Below, piece by piece: positions 43,140 through 54,699 of a stretch of 64,000 bases of DNA. The notes under the pieces were generated by a model. It saw nothing but the letters and a program-made list of their open reading frames with translations, was not told where the DNA came from and searched no databases. Source of the stretch: Symsagittifera roscoffensis (Eukaryota > Xenacoelomorpha > Acoela > Convolutidae); contig NC_087062.1 in assembly GCF_963678635.1 (NCBI RefSeq), positions 33,079,651-33,143,650 of the forward strand, given 5' to 3'. A program made the position numbers and the translations under genes. Every line of letters starts with the position of its first letter. Position 1 is the stretch's first letter.

Positions 43140-44509
43140 ATTCCCTCTATCCAATGATTAAGCACGGGGCCACTCTAGTTTTTGAAGCAGAGGGGGCGGA
43201 CTTTGTCAAAAAATTGTCTATCGGCTACATAACGAAAGAAGTCTGTTTTTATGACACACAAGCACTACCTGAAAAGTTTCGAAAAATTCTAACATCACAT
43301 CTGCATCGGCATATGAGCAAAGCTCGAGAAAAATTTAACTTGAAATAAAATTGTTCATAATTCCATCTGCCTCCTCATATATAATCTGTTACTGGTCGGA
43401 GCCATTGCTTTTTTTTACAGAGAAGCCGTACGCTCTTTGCTTGCTTTCGGAATTGCGAAACAACTTTGGTTAAAATGGAAATACCTTTACTGGGTTGCGC
43501 TTTCCTGCAGTTCCCAACGGTTCAGTGCTGTTTTCATCTGAGTTTTCAGCTGCGATTTGTACTTGTGTCTCATCAACGGCCTCAAATATTTTCAGTGCTT
43601 CAATATATTCACGAGAATATAGTTAGTTTGAAATATAGTAAGAATTGAATACTTACACTTTTTAAATCAAACTAAGGTAAAAAACAAATGTTTTACGACG
43701 CCAAAGGCGCATAATCAAGAAAATGTAGACAAGAACTGTTTTAATTTTCCAAATTAGTGTCCAACTTATTAGTTTTCCAAGTTATGTTGAGATGATTACC
43801 AATGTTTTTTTTGTTTTTTTTCATCAAACTTTGTCATTTATATCAATTCTGAGACATTCGCATCAATTAGTTTCAATAAAGTACCTGATTGAAAATGCTG
43901 CTTGTTGCACTAGTCGGTCGACTAGTAAAATCACTCTCTTCAAAGCCATCAAGCGATTCATAATCGTCAAAATTTTCATTACGATATCCGAGTTCGTCAA
44001 TGTTTTGTGACATTTCTTTCGTTTTTTAGTCCGAATCTCAACTAAGTCAGAGCCAGTCTGTAGGATGTACAGTTTGTTTTTTGAATTTCAAATAACTATT
44101 TTTTTGGGATTTTAAAGCAGGAAAATGAGCTTTTGTTTCAGGACAAACAAGTTTTCAAGCTGACCTATAAAATATTCATGATTTTTAGCAGTTTAATTCT
44201 TCTTGCTTTCAAACGATATTTGAAAGTAAAACAAAAGCGATCAAAAACTGCGAGCAAAAGCTTTTTGTCTCAAAAATCAACATTTGGCTCCAAAAGTGAG
44301 GACTATCTTATTCAGACAATAAAAAAAAAAGCAAAACGAATAGGGGCTTGAAGCAATAGTTGCATTGAAATGCATATTTCATGGGGATATGCAAGTGCGA
44401 TAATTCGATTGTCAGCAGATTATGAGACAAAAAAGCAATAGGACGAGTAAAAATGCAATAGTTCAGTTTGGGCGTTTTCCAAAAAAAATTTTTTACCTGC
44501 TTGCCCTGG
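43140..44509. other. Region upstream of the host gene exon 1
   Basis: AT-rich. A 64-codon plus-strand ORF at 43154-43348 has ordinary composition but no recognised domain. No promoter motif could be called with confidence. If the host gene has earlier exons they may lie here, but none was identified. Confidence 0.35.
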
Positions 44510-45320
44510 TCAAGTTCCGCGACTTAATGAAAGACTTTTTAAGTCCCGCCGCATACCGTTTTCAGACTGGATTTCTCAGTCGCGCCGCATGCATAAGTCG
44601 CGCCGTCAACCTTTTACTGAGTCGCGCCGTCAATCTTTTCTCAAGTCGCGCCGCTTAAGTCTTTTCTTAAGTCGCGCCGTCAGTATTTTCTTAAGTCGCG
44701 CCACTTAAGTCTTTCCTTAAGTCGCGCCGTCAGTCTTTTCGTAAGTTTTTAAGCGGCGCGGCTTAAGAAAAGACTGACGGCGCGACTTAAGAAAAGACTT
44801 AAGCGGCGCGACTTAAGAAAATAGTTAAGCGGCGCGACCTAAGAAAAGACTGACGGCGCGACTTAAGAAAAAACTTAGTCGCCGGGGGGGGGGGACTTAA
44901 GAACGACTGACAACGCGGTTTAAGAAAAGACTTAATGGGCGCGACTTAAGAAAAGACTTAAGCGGCGCGACTTAAGAAAAGACTGGCGGTGCGACTTAAG
45001 AAAAAAGTTAAGCGGCGCGACTTAAGATAAGACCAACGGCGGGACTTAAAAAAATACTTTTGGTATTTTGATCAGTCGCGCATGTCGCGGCGGTTTATTC
45101 TGTCGCGCCGGTCTGAAATTGAAAATTTTCAGTCGCGCTGGTCGCACCATTACCTTAGATCGCGCCGATTCCGACGGTGTTTTGAGTCGCGCCGGTCGCG
45201 GTGTTTTTTCAGTAGCGTCGGTCTTCAATTGCCAAGTTTCGGTCACGCCGGTCTGGATTTGCCAATATAAAGTCGCGCCGGTCTGGAATTGCCAATTTTG
45301 AGTCGCGCCAGTCTTTTCTT
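44510..45320. repeat. Palindromic GTCGCGCC minisatellite array
   Basis: Plus-oriented units (TTAAGTCGCGCCGTCAGTCTT type, ~22-24 bp) run from ~44570 to ~44745. They are then followed in inverted orientation (CTGACGGCGCGACTTAAGAAAAG) to ~45055. After that, direct units of a different type (GTCGCGCCGGTCTGGAATTG) run to ~45320. The centre of dyad is near 44748, so a single strand could fold into a hairpin with arms of about 150 bp. A G run (10 bases) interrupts it at ~44884. Confidence 0.9.
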
Positions 45321-46079
45321 AAGTCGCGGACCTCGACCCGGTTGATGTTTTTCCAAGTCGGGTTCAGTGCTTTTTGGCGTTGAGAACTCAGTACACATTT
45401 GTATGGCTGCGCTTTAGTTGAATCGGAGTTTTCGAGTTCTTTTTAAGGCAAAATGGTAAGACGTATAAGCTTTACTCTCCTATGAAATCATTTGAATATA
45501 ACAAATGAAATATCCTGGAGTCTTTTTGGTTAATTAGGGTGCTTTTCAAAATCTGTTATTGCTCTGATATAATTTGTTTTTTGAAAATATTTAGAGATGT
45601 AAATTTGTTCCCTTCTTCTTTTCTACAAAAATTGCCGAGGCAATTAACTCAGAAACAAAAGCTTTTTTTGTTTTGCTAAATCCTTGCAAGAATGTCAATC
45701 TGAAAGTGATGAAAGTTCAACTCAAATTTTTTGATCAACGTTGAAATTTCTTCGAAATTTAAAAAGTTTTAGTTATAAAAACAATCAAATAAATTTTAAT
45801 AACAAAAACGTTTAGTAAAAATACCAAAACGACAGAAGACCTTAATCAATTGAACAAAATTGAACTAAGGTAAAATTTCCAAAAACGCGTAAAAAGGTAC
45901 AACTTAAATGTCAAGTTTCAAAACAAACCGGTTTTCTACATAAAACAGCCACTTTTTGTTTTAAAGTCATATATAAAATTGCGCTTTTTTGACATTATAC
46001 ATCATTTTTTACTGGGTTGAGTAAAATGCACCACTGTAATTGAAATTCAAAGCAGTCTGTTTTGCACAACATATGTTCC
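45321..46079. other. AT-rich spacer, nothing seen
   Basis: No gene or repeat recognised. Confidence 0.4.
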
Positions 46080-46325
46080 AACCGGAACCAGATCTAAACT
46101 AGTATTTCTCATTAGTTATTATTCAACACCAGAACAATTTGAATTAAACTTAGAATACAGTTATTCTCATTCTGGAACTAACTCGCGTAAACCGGTGTAC
46201 ACTAGATCTATTGAGTCTAGGAGATATAAGAGTAAGATTAAGAAGTTGCACGAATCTATCCGGCCGAAAATAAAATAGCGTGACGAGCAGACGGTGTACC
46301 TTATCTGAAATTACTCTATGAGTAC
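46080..46325 (-). repeat. LTR-family-3 LTR fragment
   Basis: Matches the LTR start and body of 39890-40260 and 49290-49440 (GCGTGACGAGCAGACGGTGT, GAGATATAAGAGTAAGATTA), with a shorter middle. It is solitary, with no internal sequence attached. Confidence 0.75.
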
Positions 46326-47639
46326 AGTAACCAATACATAACTCACAACAAATCAGAAATCAGAATTTGACTCAATCTTTGAATCCAAATTTTACTGAAC
46401 AACTTTCACCGTATTGATTATTATGAAGTTCCTAGCAACTGTCCTCTTCGTCATGTTTGACAAAAAGTGTCCAATTTTCAAAAAATGCTTTCTTCTAGAG
46501 ATTTTTTCCTTCAGACAACTAATGCTGAGAAAAAACTTAGATTGGGGTGCATATTTTTTACTTCTGAAGCTAAGTTCCAAAAAAACACGTAGATTGAGCG
46601 ATTATAATTTTAAATATGCAAATTCAGTTGCATTTCCAATGGTGTTTTTCAATTTCCAAACAAAAATTGCAGTACCGATAAAAAATACGCGATATCGGTT
46701 CCCACTTTTCTTAACTCTAAGTCACTTAATATCATGTTGTTTCACTGCCAAGGTTTTGTTACCTTGGCAACATAATTTTTATTTAAAAGCCATTTATAAA
46801 ACTCAACGCCGTTTTAATCCAAAACTAATAAGAAAACTGCATCAAAAAAGATTACTTTAAAAATCCAACAAAAAAACGAGAGACACATTTTTGCCATTTA
46901 AAGCCAGACATTTTTGCTGTACCTAGTCCGTTTAAGATTTAAACGGTTTAATTACCCTTCCCAGCAATTTGGATTCTTCAGATGATGGGAATCACCCTCC
47001 AATTTCAAATACCTTCAATTATTTAGACGTTCTTCGATTAAAAGTGGCGTGATTTTTCAGACATTTTGAACCCCTAGAGAAAAAAAATACGAACAAAACA
47101 CACAACAGTAAAATTAACCGTAGACTTGCTTAAAAAACTAGATAATGCTCTAAAACGTAGAGGTGTGTTTTGGCTCGTAAACAGAAAACATGTTTTGAAG
47201 TACTTTAACGAAAACCTAGTACTTTTTCTTCCTTGTGTATTTAGGCCACTCGAAGGGAAAAAAATTATGGACGTGTTTTTTGTCAGGCTGACCACTACTG
47301 CCAATTTATAAATGTGAGCTCCGCTCAAAAAATATGGTTGCATCGAATCTATCAAATCATTTAATGTCCTTGCCAGCTCATTCACAATATCATTCACGCT
47401 GGTTCCAAAGGTAAGATGGGAACAAAAACTCAATGGTTTGGCATCATGCCATTTTTAGATGGAACCGAAATAAAGACGCAGCTGGTTTTTTTTTCACAAA
47501 AAATTTTGGTTTCTCTACATTTTTTTTCTGTCGCATATCATAAGATTCACTAATATTTTCTTTTTTTTCTCAAGTAACAATGTAAGAAATGAAAAATTCA
47601 ACCCGATAAACGCGCTCCGGTTTTATTATTTGGAAAGGC
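46326..47639. other. AT-rich region with two long but unrecognised ORFs
   Basis: Plus-strand 46414-46860 (148 codons) and minus-strand 47074-47433 (119 codons) are longer than most chance ORFs. Their products show no motif that I know, and the base composition matches the background. They may be remnants of the neighbouring MULE fragment's flanks. Confidence 0.3.
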
Positions 47640-48130
47640 TAATGGGCAGTTTGCTCAAAATTTAGAAAAGATATCAAACGGTGTGTTTCATTTTATGCCA
47701 GCAACATTCGATCGTAGTTTTTTTGAACTTTGTAAGGACACGAAGCGTATATGCAAGCTTGTGCAATACCATATATATCGGCATAATTGAATATAGCTGA
47801 TCGATCAATTTGAGAGTAGTTTGAAAGGTTTCATCGGCTAACCAGAAAGATGACTTTCCCAAAATGTTCAGTATTCCACGGTCATCGCACAATATGATTC
47901 GGTCGTGATAATTTGATCCATTTTCATCCTGGAGAAAATTTCAAAAATTTCACGATTCAAATTTTGGATTTAAGGGAATGGATAGTTTTTTTTAAAAAAA
48001 ATCTAGCTGCTTTTAAATCAATTGCAAACTTTGGAATCAGTTTGTCTTTAATTGTGAGTTCAAACAATGTCAATTGTTTTTTGAGACTAAACCGCACTGG
48101 CAATTGAGACAATTGATGCAACTCTCCCGC
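47640..48130 (-). pseudogene. Second MULE transposase fragment
   Basis: The minus strand reads NYHDRIILCDDRGILNILGKSSFWLADETFQTTLK, aligning with NDHERIVLFGDPEMLRV-EKSNFWLADGTFKVTLK of the MULE at 11180-13603. The first catalytic region has DETF for DGTF. Only ~100 codons align and the rest is decayed. No FLYWCH finger or TAACCCC termini were found nearby. It is a diverged relative rather than a recent copy. Confidence 0.75.
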
Positions 48131-48943
48131 TGAGCTCTTTTAAATTCTTGATGTCGTTTCGGGCATCCGACTTACCGCTGAATTGAATCTTGACGCATAT
48201 CGATTGCTTTATTTGATACGGCAGATACTTGACATTTATTACGATATAAGTATTAGCTTGTTCTTAGAAGAAACTATGAACTGTGAACGAAAAACGACTC
48301 AATGAACGTTTGCTTACCTGTTTTGCCTTTTACTTGGCTACAGCATAAATTGAGTCAAAAATTTTACGTAGCTCAGAAAACATAAGTCACAATTTAAGAA
48401 TTAGCACATACAATAAGTCTTAATGTTGGTTTAGGGAAACAAATAATTGAAAACCAAATTTGACCGTGTCGATGAGAATTTCTATCTAAAGTTAGAAAAC
48501 CTTTAGCGGTAGCTTTTTATTGCAAATCTCTAGGAAGCACATCTTTAGTTTGTATCTATAATTTATAAAAAAAAAACAAGTTTTTCAACGTGATGCGTGA
48601 TCAATTTGCAGGGATAACTTATGGCGTGAAATCATAAAGTGTTGTTTTTGGTGACAAGATATAAAATATAAGTTTAATAGATAGGGATTTAAATTGTTAT
48701 GTAGTCAAATGATTAGCTTATAAGATTTACGGTAAACAAGTGACTCTTAAAATGTTCAAAGATACCGTGATACTACTGTAATTACACTTATTTGCATCAA
48801 AAAAGGTCGTTCACCCTTAGACGCGTTTTTTGCAGAGCATTAAATAAGGCAATTGTGTGTTATAAGAACTGCCGAACCCTGAAAACGAAGAACAGAACGC
48901 ATTATTAGAGAAAAACCTAAATTCTTTTTGCTGTGCGATTCAA
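48131..48943. other. AT-rich spacer, nothing seen
   Basis: No gene or repeat recognised. Confidence 0.4.
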
Positions 48944-49297
48944 TTGAATAGGGGTCTAATATTATATCTCAGAACGGAGCAGTTAATCTTGATAGAAAAC
49001 AAATCAGATCTTTGCACATCACTACTGTTTTTTAATTCCATTTTGTTAATCTTGCCGGTAAAGTACAAACACACGGTGGTGCAAGTATACGAAAAGTGGA
49101 TGACGAACGGAAATTTCCAAAAAGTAACTCAACTAGTGCCACTAGTTAAGTTGCTTTTTGGAATTTTCCTTTCATCATTCATTTTTGTAGGTTTACATCA
49201 TCATGTGTTCGTACCAAACCGACAGAGTAAATCAAATGGAGGAAAACATAACAGTGTTCAAAAAAACTATGATATTGAGTTGGGACGGATGGTCTAA
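48944..49297 (+). CDS. 117-codon ORF in LTR family 3, inverted twin of 40248-40598
   Basis: Nearly the same frame as the minus-strand copy 8.7 kb away, with scattered substitutions that keep it open (for example FFNSILLILPV for FFTSILLILPV). Two hydrophobic stretches flank a polar segment (KHTVVQVYEKWMTNGNFQK). The stop TAA (49295-49297) lies six to eight bases inside the LTR start TGG (49290). The position just before an LTR fits a 3'-terminal (envelope-like) gene end, but there is no signal peptide or cleavage motif, so function is open. Confidence 0.4.
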   Translation: MNRGLILYLRTEQLILIENKSDLCTSLLFFNSILLILPVKYKHTVVQVYEKWMTNGNFQKVTQLVPLVKLLFGIFLSSFIFVGLHHHVFVPNRQSKSNGGKHNSVQKNYDIELGRMV

Positions 49298-50078
49298 CTC
49301 AAAGAGTAATTTCAGAAAAGGTACCCCGTCTGCTCGTCACGCTATCTTATTTTCGGCCGGATAGATTCGTGCAACTTCTTAGTCTGATACCGATCTTAAT
49401 CTTACTCTTATATCTCTTAGTCTCAATCTAGAGTATACTAGTTTGTTACGAGTCGGTCTCTTGGAGAAAGCAACTAAGTTGTAAGTTAAATTCAGAATGC
49501 TCTGGTGCTAAAATTACAAGTAATTTCAGCACTTACAATTAAGTGGGTTGTTAGTTTGATGGAGTGTGATTGGTTAGTCGTTAATATTTTATAGGGATAA
49601 AATATCTAATTTATAACCAATAATAATATATAGTTTGGATTAGGTTCAACCCATCCGGGGTTTACAGAGTTTTTGTTCTTTTGACTTCTTTCTGCAAGGG
49701 AGTATGGATGATGATCGTTTGTATTTTTGCGAGGACCATTTCGTTTCCGTCCTTGGAGGTATGGGCTCCAGGAAGCTGGAATTATCGAGGCTGTTTTGTC
49801 ATTCAACGATGACTGAGACCGTCAACCAAATCAATCTGATTTCCAAATGATTTGTTATGATTGTCCGTTCTTGATCGGTATAGAGAACTGTGTTTCGATC
49901 TGGATTGGGAATGGCGTGAAGCTCGAGTTTTGAGGGAATGTCCTGTAAATCGGATCTGTACGTATACTTGAACATCGAGGTGGTCATTGGTCTGTTTCAA
50001 TGAAGTCCTTTGCTTCGGAGTCAAGTCGTACTTTAAATCCTTTGATTTGTGGTCGTGAGAGGCATATTGGTTGTGTTC

Positions 50079-50720
50079 AGCCATTCTATGGGTTGAGTGT
50101 GATGAGGTCGTCTTAGCTGCTTGATGCTCTTTTTTGTGATTGTGTATGGTCTATATTACTACATTATATAATTTACATAAATAAATCTTTTGTTAGTTTT
50201 TCTTTTTAGTTATGATTTTTTATTAGTTTTTATCGCAAAAGCTCTTATTTTTAGTTCAATTATTTTAAAAGAGTTACTCACACTTGAGTACCTCTTATCA
50301 AAAATAGGAGTGTGTCACAAAGCGAGTGTTCTAGCGCGGTGGGTTAGGCCGGCTATTGAGCATGTTCAGGACGTCGTCCTCTTCTGGTGGGTTAGGCCAG
50401 CAGTAAGGGTATGATTTCATGCTGGATTTTTATCAGGTCCTGTTTCGTGTTAACTTTTTGTGTCGTGTTTGTTACTGGTTTTTTCCTTTTGTTGTTTTGG
50501 TTTTGTCCTTTTCTCAAAAATCAAATTGTTTGGTTTATAATTGTTTTTCGACTTTTTGGTGTTTTATGCTTTCTTTTTTGGACTTATCAATAGTCTTCAA
50601 AAGAATAAATTATCGGTTCTTTAAGCTGGTTTAATCCGGTTTGGGTACCGTGGGTTTTTTTGTCTTAGTCATGCTGTTAGTTTGTGGTTTATGTAGTTTA
50701 GTAAGCTGCATTGGTTAGTT
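50079..50720 (+). repeat. Block A, first copy
   Basis: About 640 bp, starting CAGCCATTCTATGGGTTGAG, almost identical to 51146-51787. It contains GTGGGTTAGGCCGGC and GTGGGTTAGGCCAGC pairs. Small open frames in it look incidental. Confidence 0.92.
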
Positions 50721-50724
50721 TGGA

Positions 50725-51145
50725 ATTAAAAAATTGAAATCTGTGGTGAGGTTGTCGTGATGGTGTGTGTAAATGAAAATGATTTTGGATAAAGCGTTAG
50801 TAAGTAAGTATAAGTATGTGTTTGCTTAGTTCTCAACATGATCTCGTGTGAGCAGTGCAAATCGCGTTGTTTTGGTGTCAGGAAGTGAAAGGTTAGTGAA
50901 AAGTTTTAAATTTATTGTAAAATGTTTCATAAGATTGGATGTCGATTAGTGCTTCGGAGATGATGTGATCGTGTTTCTTATCCAATGAGCTTAGTGTAAA
51001 GATGTAGGGTGTTCGAATGAAAAATTTTTCGGTTAGTTGCGGGTTAGCGAACTTATCTTCGTCAAGGAATTGATCTTGGTTAGGTCTGATGATATTGTGG
51101 TCATAGTATTCGATGGAAAAGTCATTTGCTCGGGTTGCGGTGTTC
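50725..51145 (-). repeat. Block B, copy sandwiched between the two A blocks
   Basis: Near-identical to 52978-53400 except for a few bases. On the minus strand it carries coding-like sequence (ANPQLTEKFFIRTPYIFTLSS). It therefore appears to be a piece of the right-hand retroelement inserted between A copies. Confidence 0.9.
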
Positions 51146-51787
51146 AGCCATTCTATGGGTTGAGTGTGATGAGGTCGTCTTAGCTGCTTGATGCTCTTTT
51201 TTGTGATTGTGTATGGTCTATATTACTACATTATATAATTTACATAAATAAATCTTTAGTTAGTTTTTCTTTTTAGTTATGATTTTTTATAAGTTTTTAT
51301 CGCAAAAGCTCTTATTTTTAGTTCAATTATTTTAAAAGAGTTACTCACACTTGAGTACCTCTTATCAAAAATAGGAGTGTGTCACAAAGCGAGTGTTCTA
51401 GCGCGGTGGGTTAGGCCGGCTATTGAGCATGTTCAGGACGTCGTCCTCTTCTGGTGGGTTAGGCCAGCAGTAAGGGTATGATTTCATGCTGGATTTTTAT
51501 CGGGTCCTGTTTCGTGTTAAGCTTTTGTGTCGTGTTTGTTACTGGTTTTTTCCTTTTGTTGTTTTGGTTTTGTCCTTTTCTCAAAAATCAAATTGTTTGG
51601 TTTATAATTGTTTTTCGACTTTTTGTTGTTTTATGCTTTCTTTTTTGGACTTATCAATAGTCTTCAAAAGAATAAATTATCGGTTCTTTAAGCTGGTTTA
51701 ATCCGGTTTGGGTACCGTGGGTTTTTTTTTCTTAGTCATGCTGTTAGTTTGTGGTTTATGTAGTTTAGTAAGCTGCATTGGTTAGTT
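51146..51787 (+). repeat. Block A, second copy
   Basis: Second copy of 50079-50720, offset 1067 bases. It continues into CCAACCGGGTTAAAAG, like the LTR at 25184-26796, and so is probably the original copy. Confidence 0.92.
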
Positions 51788-51915
51788 TGGATTATTATAT
51801 AATTCCTTTCCAACCGGGTTAAAAGAAAGTTTGAAACTTGTTATTACTAGTTCGAGTTGTTATTAGTGAAAGTTAAAACTTGAATTCTTTATTTTAAACA
51901 ATTCGTCTTGGGCGA

Positions 51916-52299
51916 GCTGTGCGAATGAGGATAGAATTTGTGTGCGAGTGATTGATCTTGAAAAGATTAGTACTGCTGACATATGTATAGTTTTATTGCT
52001 GAAAATTTTAAATTTACTGCTTTGTGGGGATTGAAATTATATAACTATTTTCATTGTATCTAGGTTAACTACAATGGGGAAAAGAATTTATTGATGATTG
52101 TACTACTGTGGAGAAGAAACTTTACTGCATCATTTATTGCGGTTTGTTATTAAGAGTTTATGATTTATAAAAGCATTTGCAACTTTTTATTTCTGTTTTC
52201 TGTTTGTAGATGATGGTGATCTAAAGACTAAAGAAAAAACATTGAATAAGAAATGGTTAGTTTGTTTTAAATTTGTTAATGTTAATTTATTTAATTCAT
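51916..52299. other. LTR-family-3 internal sequence
   Basis: AACATTGAATAAGAAATGG and a following T-rich stretch with ACTAGTCATC (52235-52315) resemble 27025-27125, which lies just after the LTR at 25184. No ORF of note. Confidence 0.5.
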
Positions 52300-53660
52300 A
52301 CTTAACTAGTCATCGCGGAAGAAGCCATGAGGAAAGATATCGTGTTTTGAATCTGATGTGGTTAGTAATTTTGCTAATATGCGAATGATGTTTTTAGTTT
52401 TAATCAGTGGCCAAAGCAATTCAAGTGCTTTGATAGTGTTTAAGTCTTCAGTGCCAACTCGTGTGAAAACGTTTGAAAACTTGTGATTGGTGTGCTGGAT
52501 GAGGTTAAAAGGCTTGTGATTCTATTTAGTATTGTGGATGAATTCTAATACTGGGATTTCTACAGGTTGAATATATTCATGCGGGACAATGAGGGTGTCG
52601 GGGTCCTCTACATTAAAGATCTGATTTTGAATGAATCTATAATAAGTGTAAGTATGCGTTTGTTTAGTTCTCAACATGTTTAGTTCTCAAAATTCGTCCT
52701 TATTTCTTTCAATACCGATAGTGGTGTTATAAAGTAGTAGCGTAAGGGGGTTAGTGAAATTATAATAAGCCGTCCAATGAAGGGTGGGTATTAATACATG
52801 TTCATCTACAAAGTGACGTGGTTCAGGGTTGGGTTCGGATTGATTTAGTGTATATTGGAGAAATAAAGGTAGGGTTATTTGAAGAAAATTCATAATATTC
52901 TGCCTTGGAAGAACTGCCTTGGAAGTTAGTATTTTTAATGCAGTACGTGAAACTTAAGAAAAACGGTGAGCTGTATTTGGAATTAAAAAATTGAAATCTG
53001 TGGTGAGGTTGTCGTGATGGTGTGTGTAAATGAAAATGATTTTGGATAAAGCGTTAGTAAGGAAGTATAAGTATGTGTTTGCTTAGTTCTCAACATGATC
53101 TCGTGTGAGCAGTGCAAATCGCGTTGTTTTGGTGTCAGGAAGTGAAAGGTTAGTGAAAAATTTTAAATTTATTGTAAAATGTTTCATAAGATTGGATGTC
53201 GATTAGTGCTTCGGAGATGATGTGATCGTGTTTCTTATCCAATGAGCTTAGTGTAAAGATGATGGGTGTTCGAATGAAAAATTTTTCGGTTAGTTGCGGG
53301 TTAGCGAACTTATCTTCGTCAAGGAATTGATCTTGGTTAGGTCTGATGATATTGTGGTCATAGTATTCGATGGAAAAGTCATTTGCTCGGGTTGCGGTGA
53401 AAATTTTTAATAGCTTTTTATATCCTACATAAATTGTCTAGATGTTAGTGCTGTAGTTAGTCAAAAAGGTCAATTTTACTTTTTTCTACTTCGTGAGGTG
53501 TGTTAATTAGTGGTATACAAAGTGGATTTGGGAAATAATAAAATGATGTCCAGTGAAGTGTGGGGATTAGTACATGCTCATCGACATAGTGGGGTTGTTC
53601 AGTGTGAGGGTTGGAATGATTAATGGTATATTGAGGAAAGAGGGGTAAGGAGTTTTGGAG
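52300..53660 (-). pseudogene. 3' coding tail of retroelement 3, itself partly duplicated
   Basis: HFVDEHVLIPTLHWTAYYNF (52687-52893) and HYVDEHVLIPTLHWTSFYYF (53480-53650) are diverged copies. Downstream of each, RTKQTHTYTY-type and RFIQN- phrases also pair (52560-52690 and 52990-53100). The 53100-53400 part has coding-like sequence (RPNQDQFLDEDKF, TEKFFIRTPIIFTL). The final part to ~52300 continues with VEDPDTLIVPHEYIQPVEIP. Stops and frame changes are present throughout. The product is unknown. Confidence 0.5.
52978..53400 (-). repeat. Block B, copy in its original context
   Basis: Near-identical to 50725-51145. Here it is flanked on both sides by sequence of the same coding tail, so it is the parental copy. 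Confidence 0.88.
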
Positions 53661-54343
53661 AAATTCGAGATTATAGTGTGATCAGGATGATTTAGATAAT
53701 CGCGGGCTGTTCCGGGTTTGGAGGGAAACGGTTGGTTAGGAAATTTTCTTTTGAATGTTCTATATGCCCGGTTAGTAGTGGATGACGAATGGGTTGATGT
53801 TGAGGATTGAGCTAAAGAAGGGGTATAATCTGAAGAGGGTGTAGGAGTAGGTGGGTTTAATGAAATTATGTTTGACGATAATTGACGAATGGTTAGGGTG
53901 TGAGGGTGTTGTATTTGTTGTTGTAGTGTTATTAGGTTATTTAGTTCATGTGAGATTTGAGTGGTTTCTGGGGAATTGTTGCTGGAACGTTCATAGGTGA
54001 AGGGGGAGTATGTCGGGGTTGCTTGGGAAATATGAAAGATAGTAGAGGGGGAATCATTTTGAGATTGGGAGTGAATGGGTCGAAAGGGGGGTTGAGAAAA
54101 TGTTGATGGGCTGGGTTCGGAGTTTGCGAATTCGTCTAGGGTTTCGATGTCTGAATTATCAAATTGGGAAATTGTATTAAAGACGGTGATATCTGAATAA
54201 GCGTCAGAATCCATGCCGGATGATGTGTTAATATGGGGTAATTCAGGTGGCGGAAAAACAAAAAATGGAATGATGGGGATTGGGTTTAGGAGATTTGCTG
54301 GATGGGAAATTGAACGGTAAAGGGATCCAATTTGTCGGCTCAT
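53567..54343 (-). pseudogene. 258-codon Ser/Pro/Thr-rich ORF of retroelement 3
   Basis: The longest single ORF after the RT block. It starts MSRQIGSLYRSISHPANLL, has a Pro-rich hydrophobic patch (PIIPFFVFPPPELPH), then an acidic part and a long Ser/Thr/Pro/Gln tract, and ends in basic residues. Near its 3' end an alternative frame (FLQ...HYVDEHVLIPTLHWT) is conserved in a second copy at 52687-52893, so the coding frame probably shifts there. The two blocks lie in the same order in both copies. Function unknown. Confidence 0.45.
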
Positions 54344-54699
54344 CGTGGGCTAAAAAAATGATTGTTTTGAGATTGAAAACTTGTTGTATGTGGTTATTTG
54401 ATTATTTGTTCATATGTATCGTCGTTTTGAGATTGTTGTGTTACTATGTGTTGAATTGGACTTTGTATATGATTTGGTATCGAATTTGCAATATTTACGA
54501 GTTCTAAATTTCTGAAATTTTGTGGTACTAGTGATAATGGGTGATTACGATTTAAATTTGGTAGTTGTGGTGCTGTGGGTAATGTATTTGTGTGTTGTTG
54601 TGTTTGCTTGCTTGTCTATTGACTTGTATGTGGATTGCGCATGTGTTATAAATGCCTTTAAAAAATTAAATCCAATAAAATTTAACATTGCGTATAATT

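Larger units (their letters stand above)
49290..51915 (+). mobile_element. LTR-family-3 LTR, enlarged by internal duplications
   Basis: Starts TGGTCTAACTC after the purine-rich GTTGGGACGGA. The body to ~49650 matches 39890-40260 in inverse orientation. It continues with GGTTCAACCCATCCGGGG, shared with 25555. It then runs into a block A (50079-50720) that resembles 26040-26790 in the 1.6-kb LTR at 25184. The end near 51900 (AAACAATTC) resembles 26786-26796. It is longer than the 25184 copy because blocks A and B are duplicated. Confidence 0.6.

Noticed and set aside
43154-43348. 64-codon plus-strand ORF beside exon 1
   Set aside because: Length is within chance for this composition, with no motif and no splice support.
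46414-46860. 148-codon plus-strand ORF
   Set aside because: Background AT composition, Lys/Phe-rich product and no recognisable domain. It is kept only as a note in the spacer entry.
50411-51701. Small hydrophobic ORFs of 60-71 codons in blocks A and A'
   Set aside because: They occur in duplicated T-rich LTR DNA in two overlapping frames and are best explained by composition.
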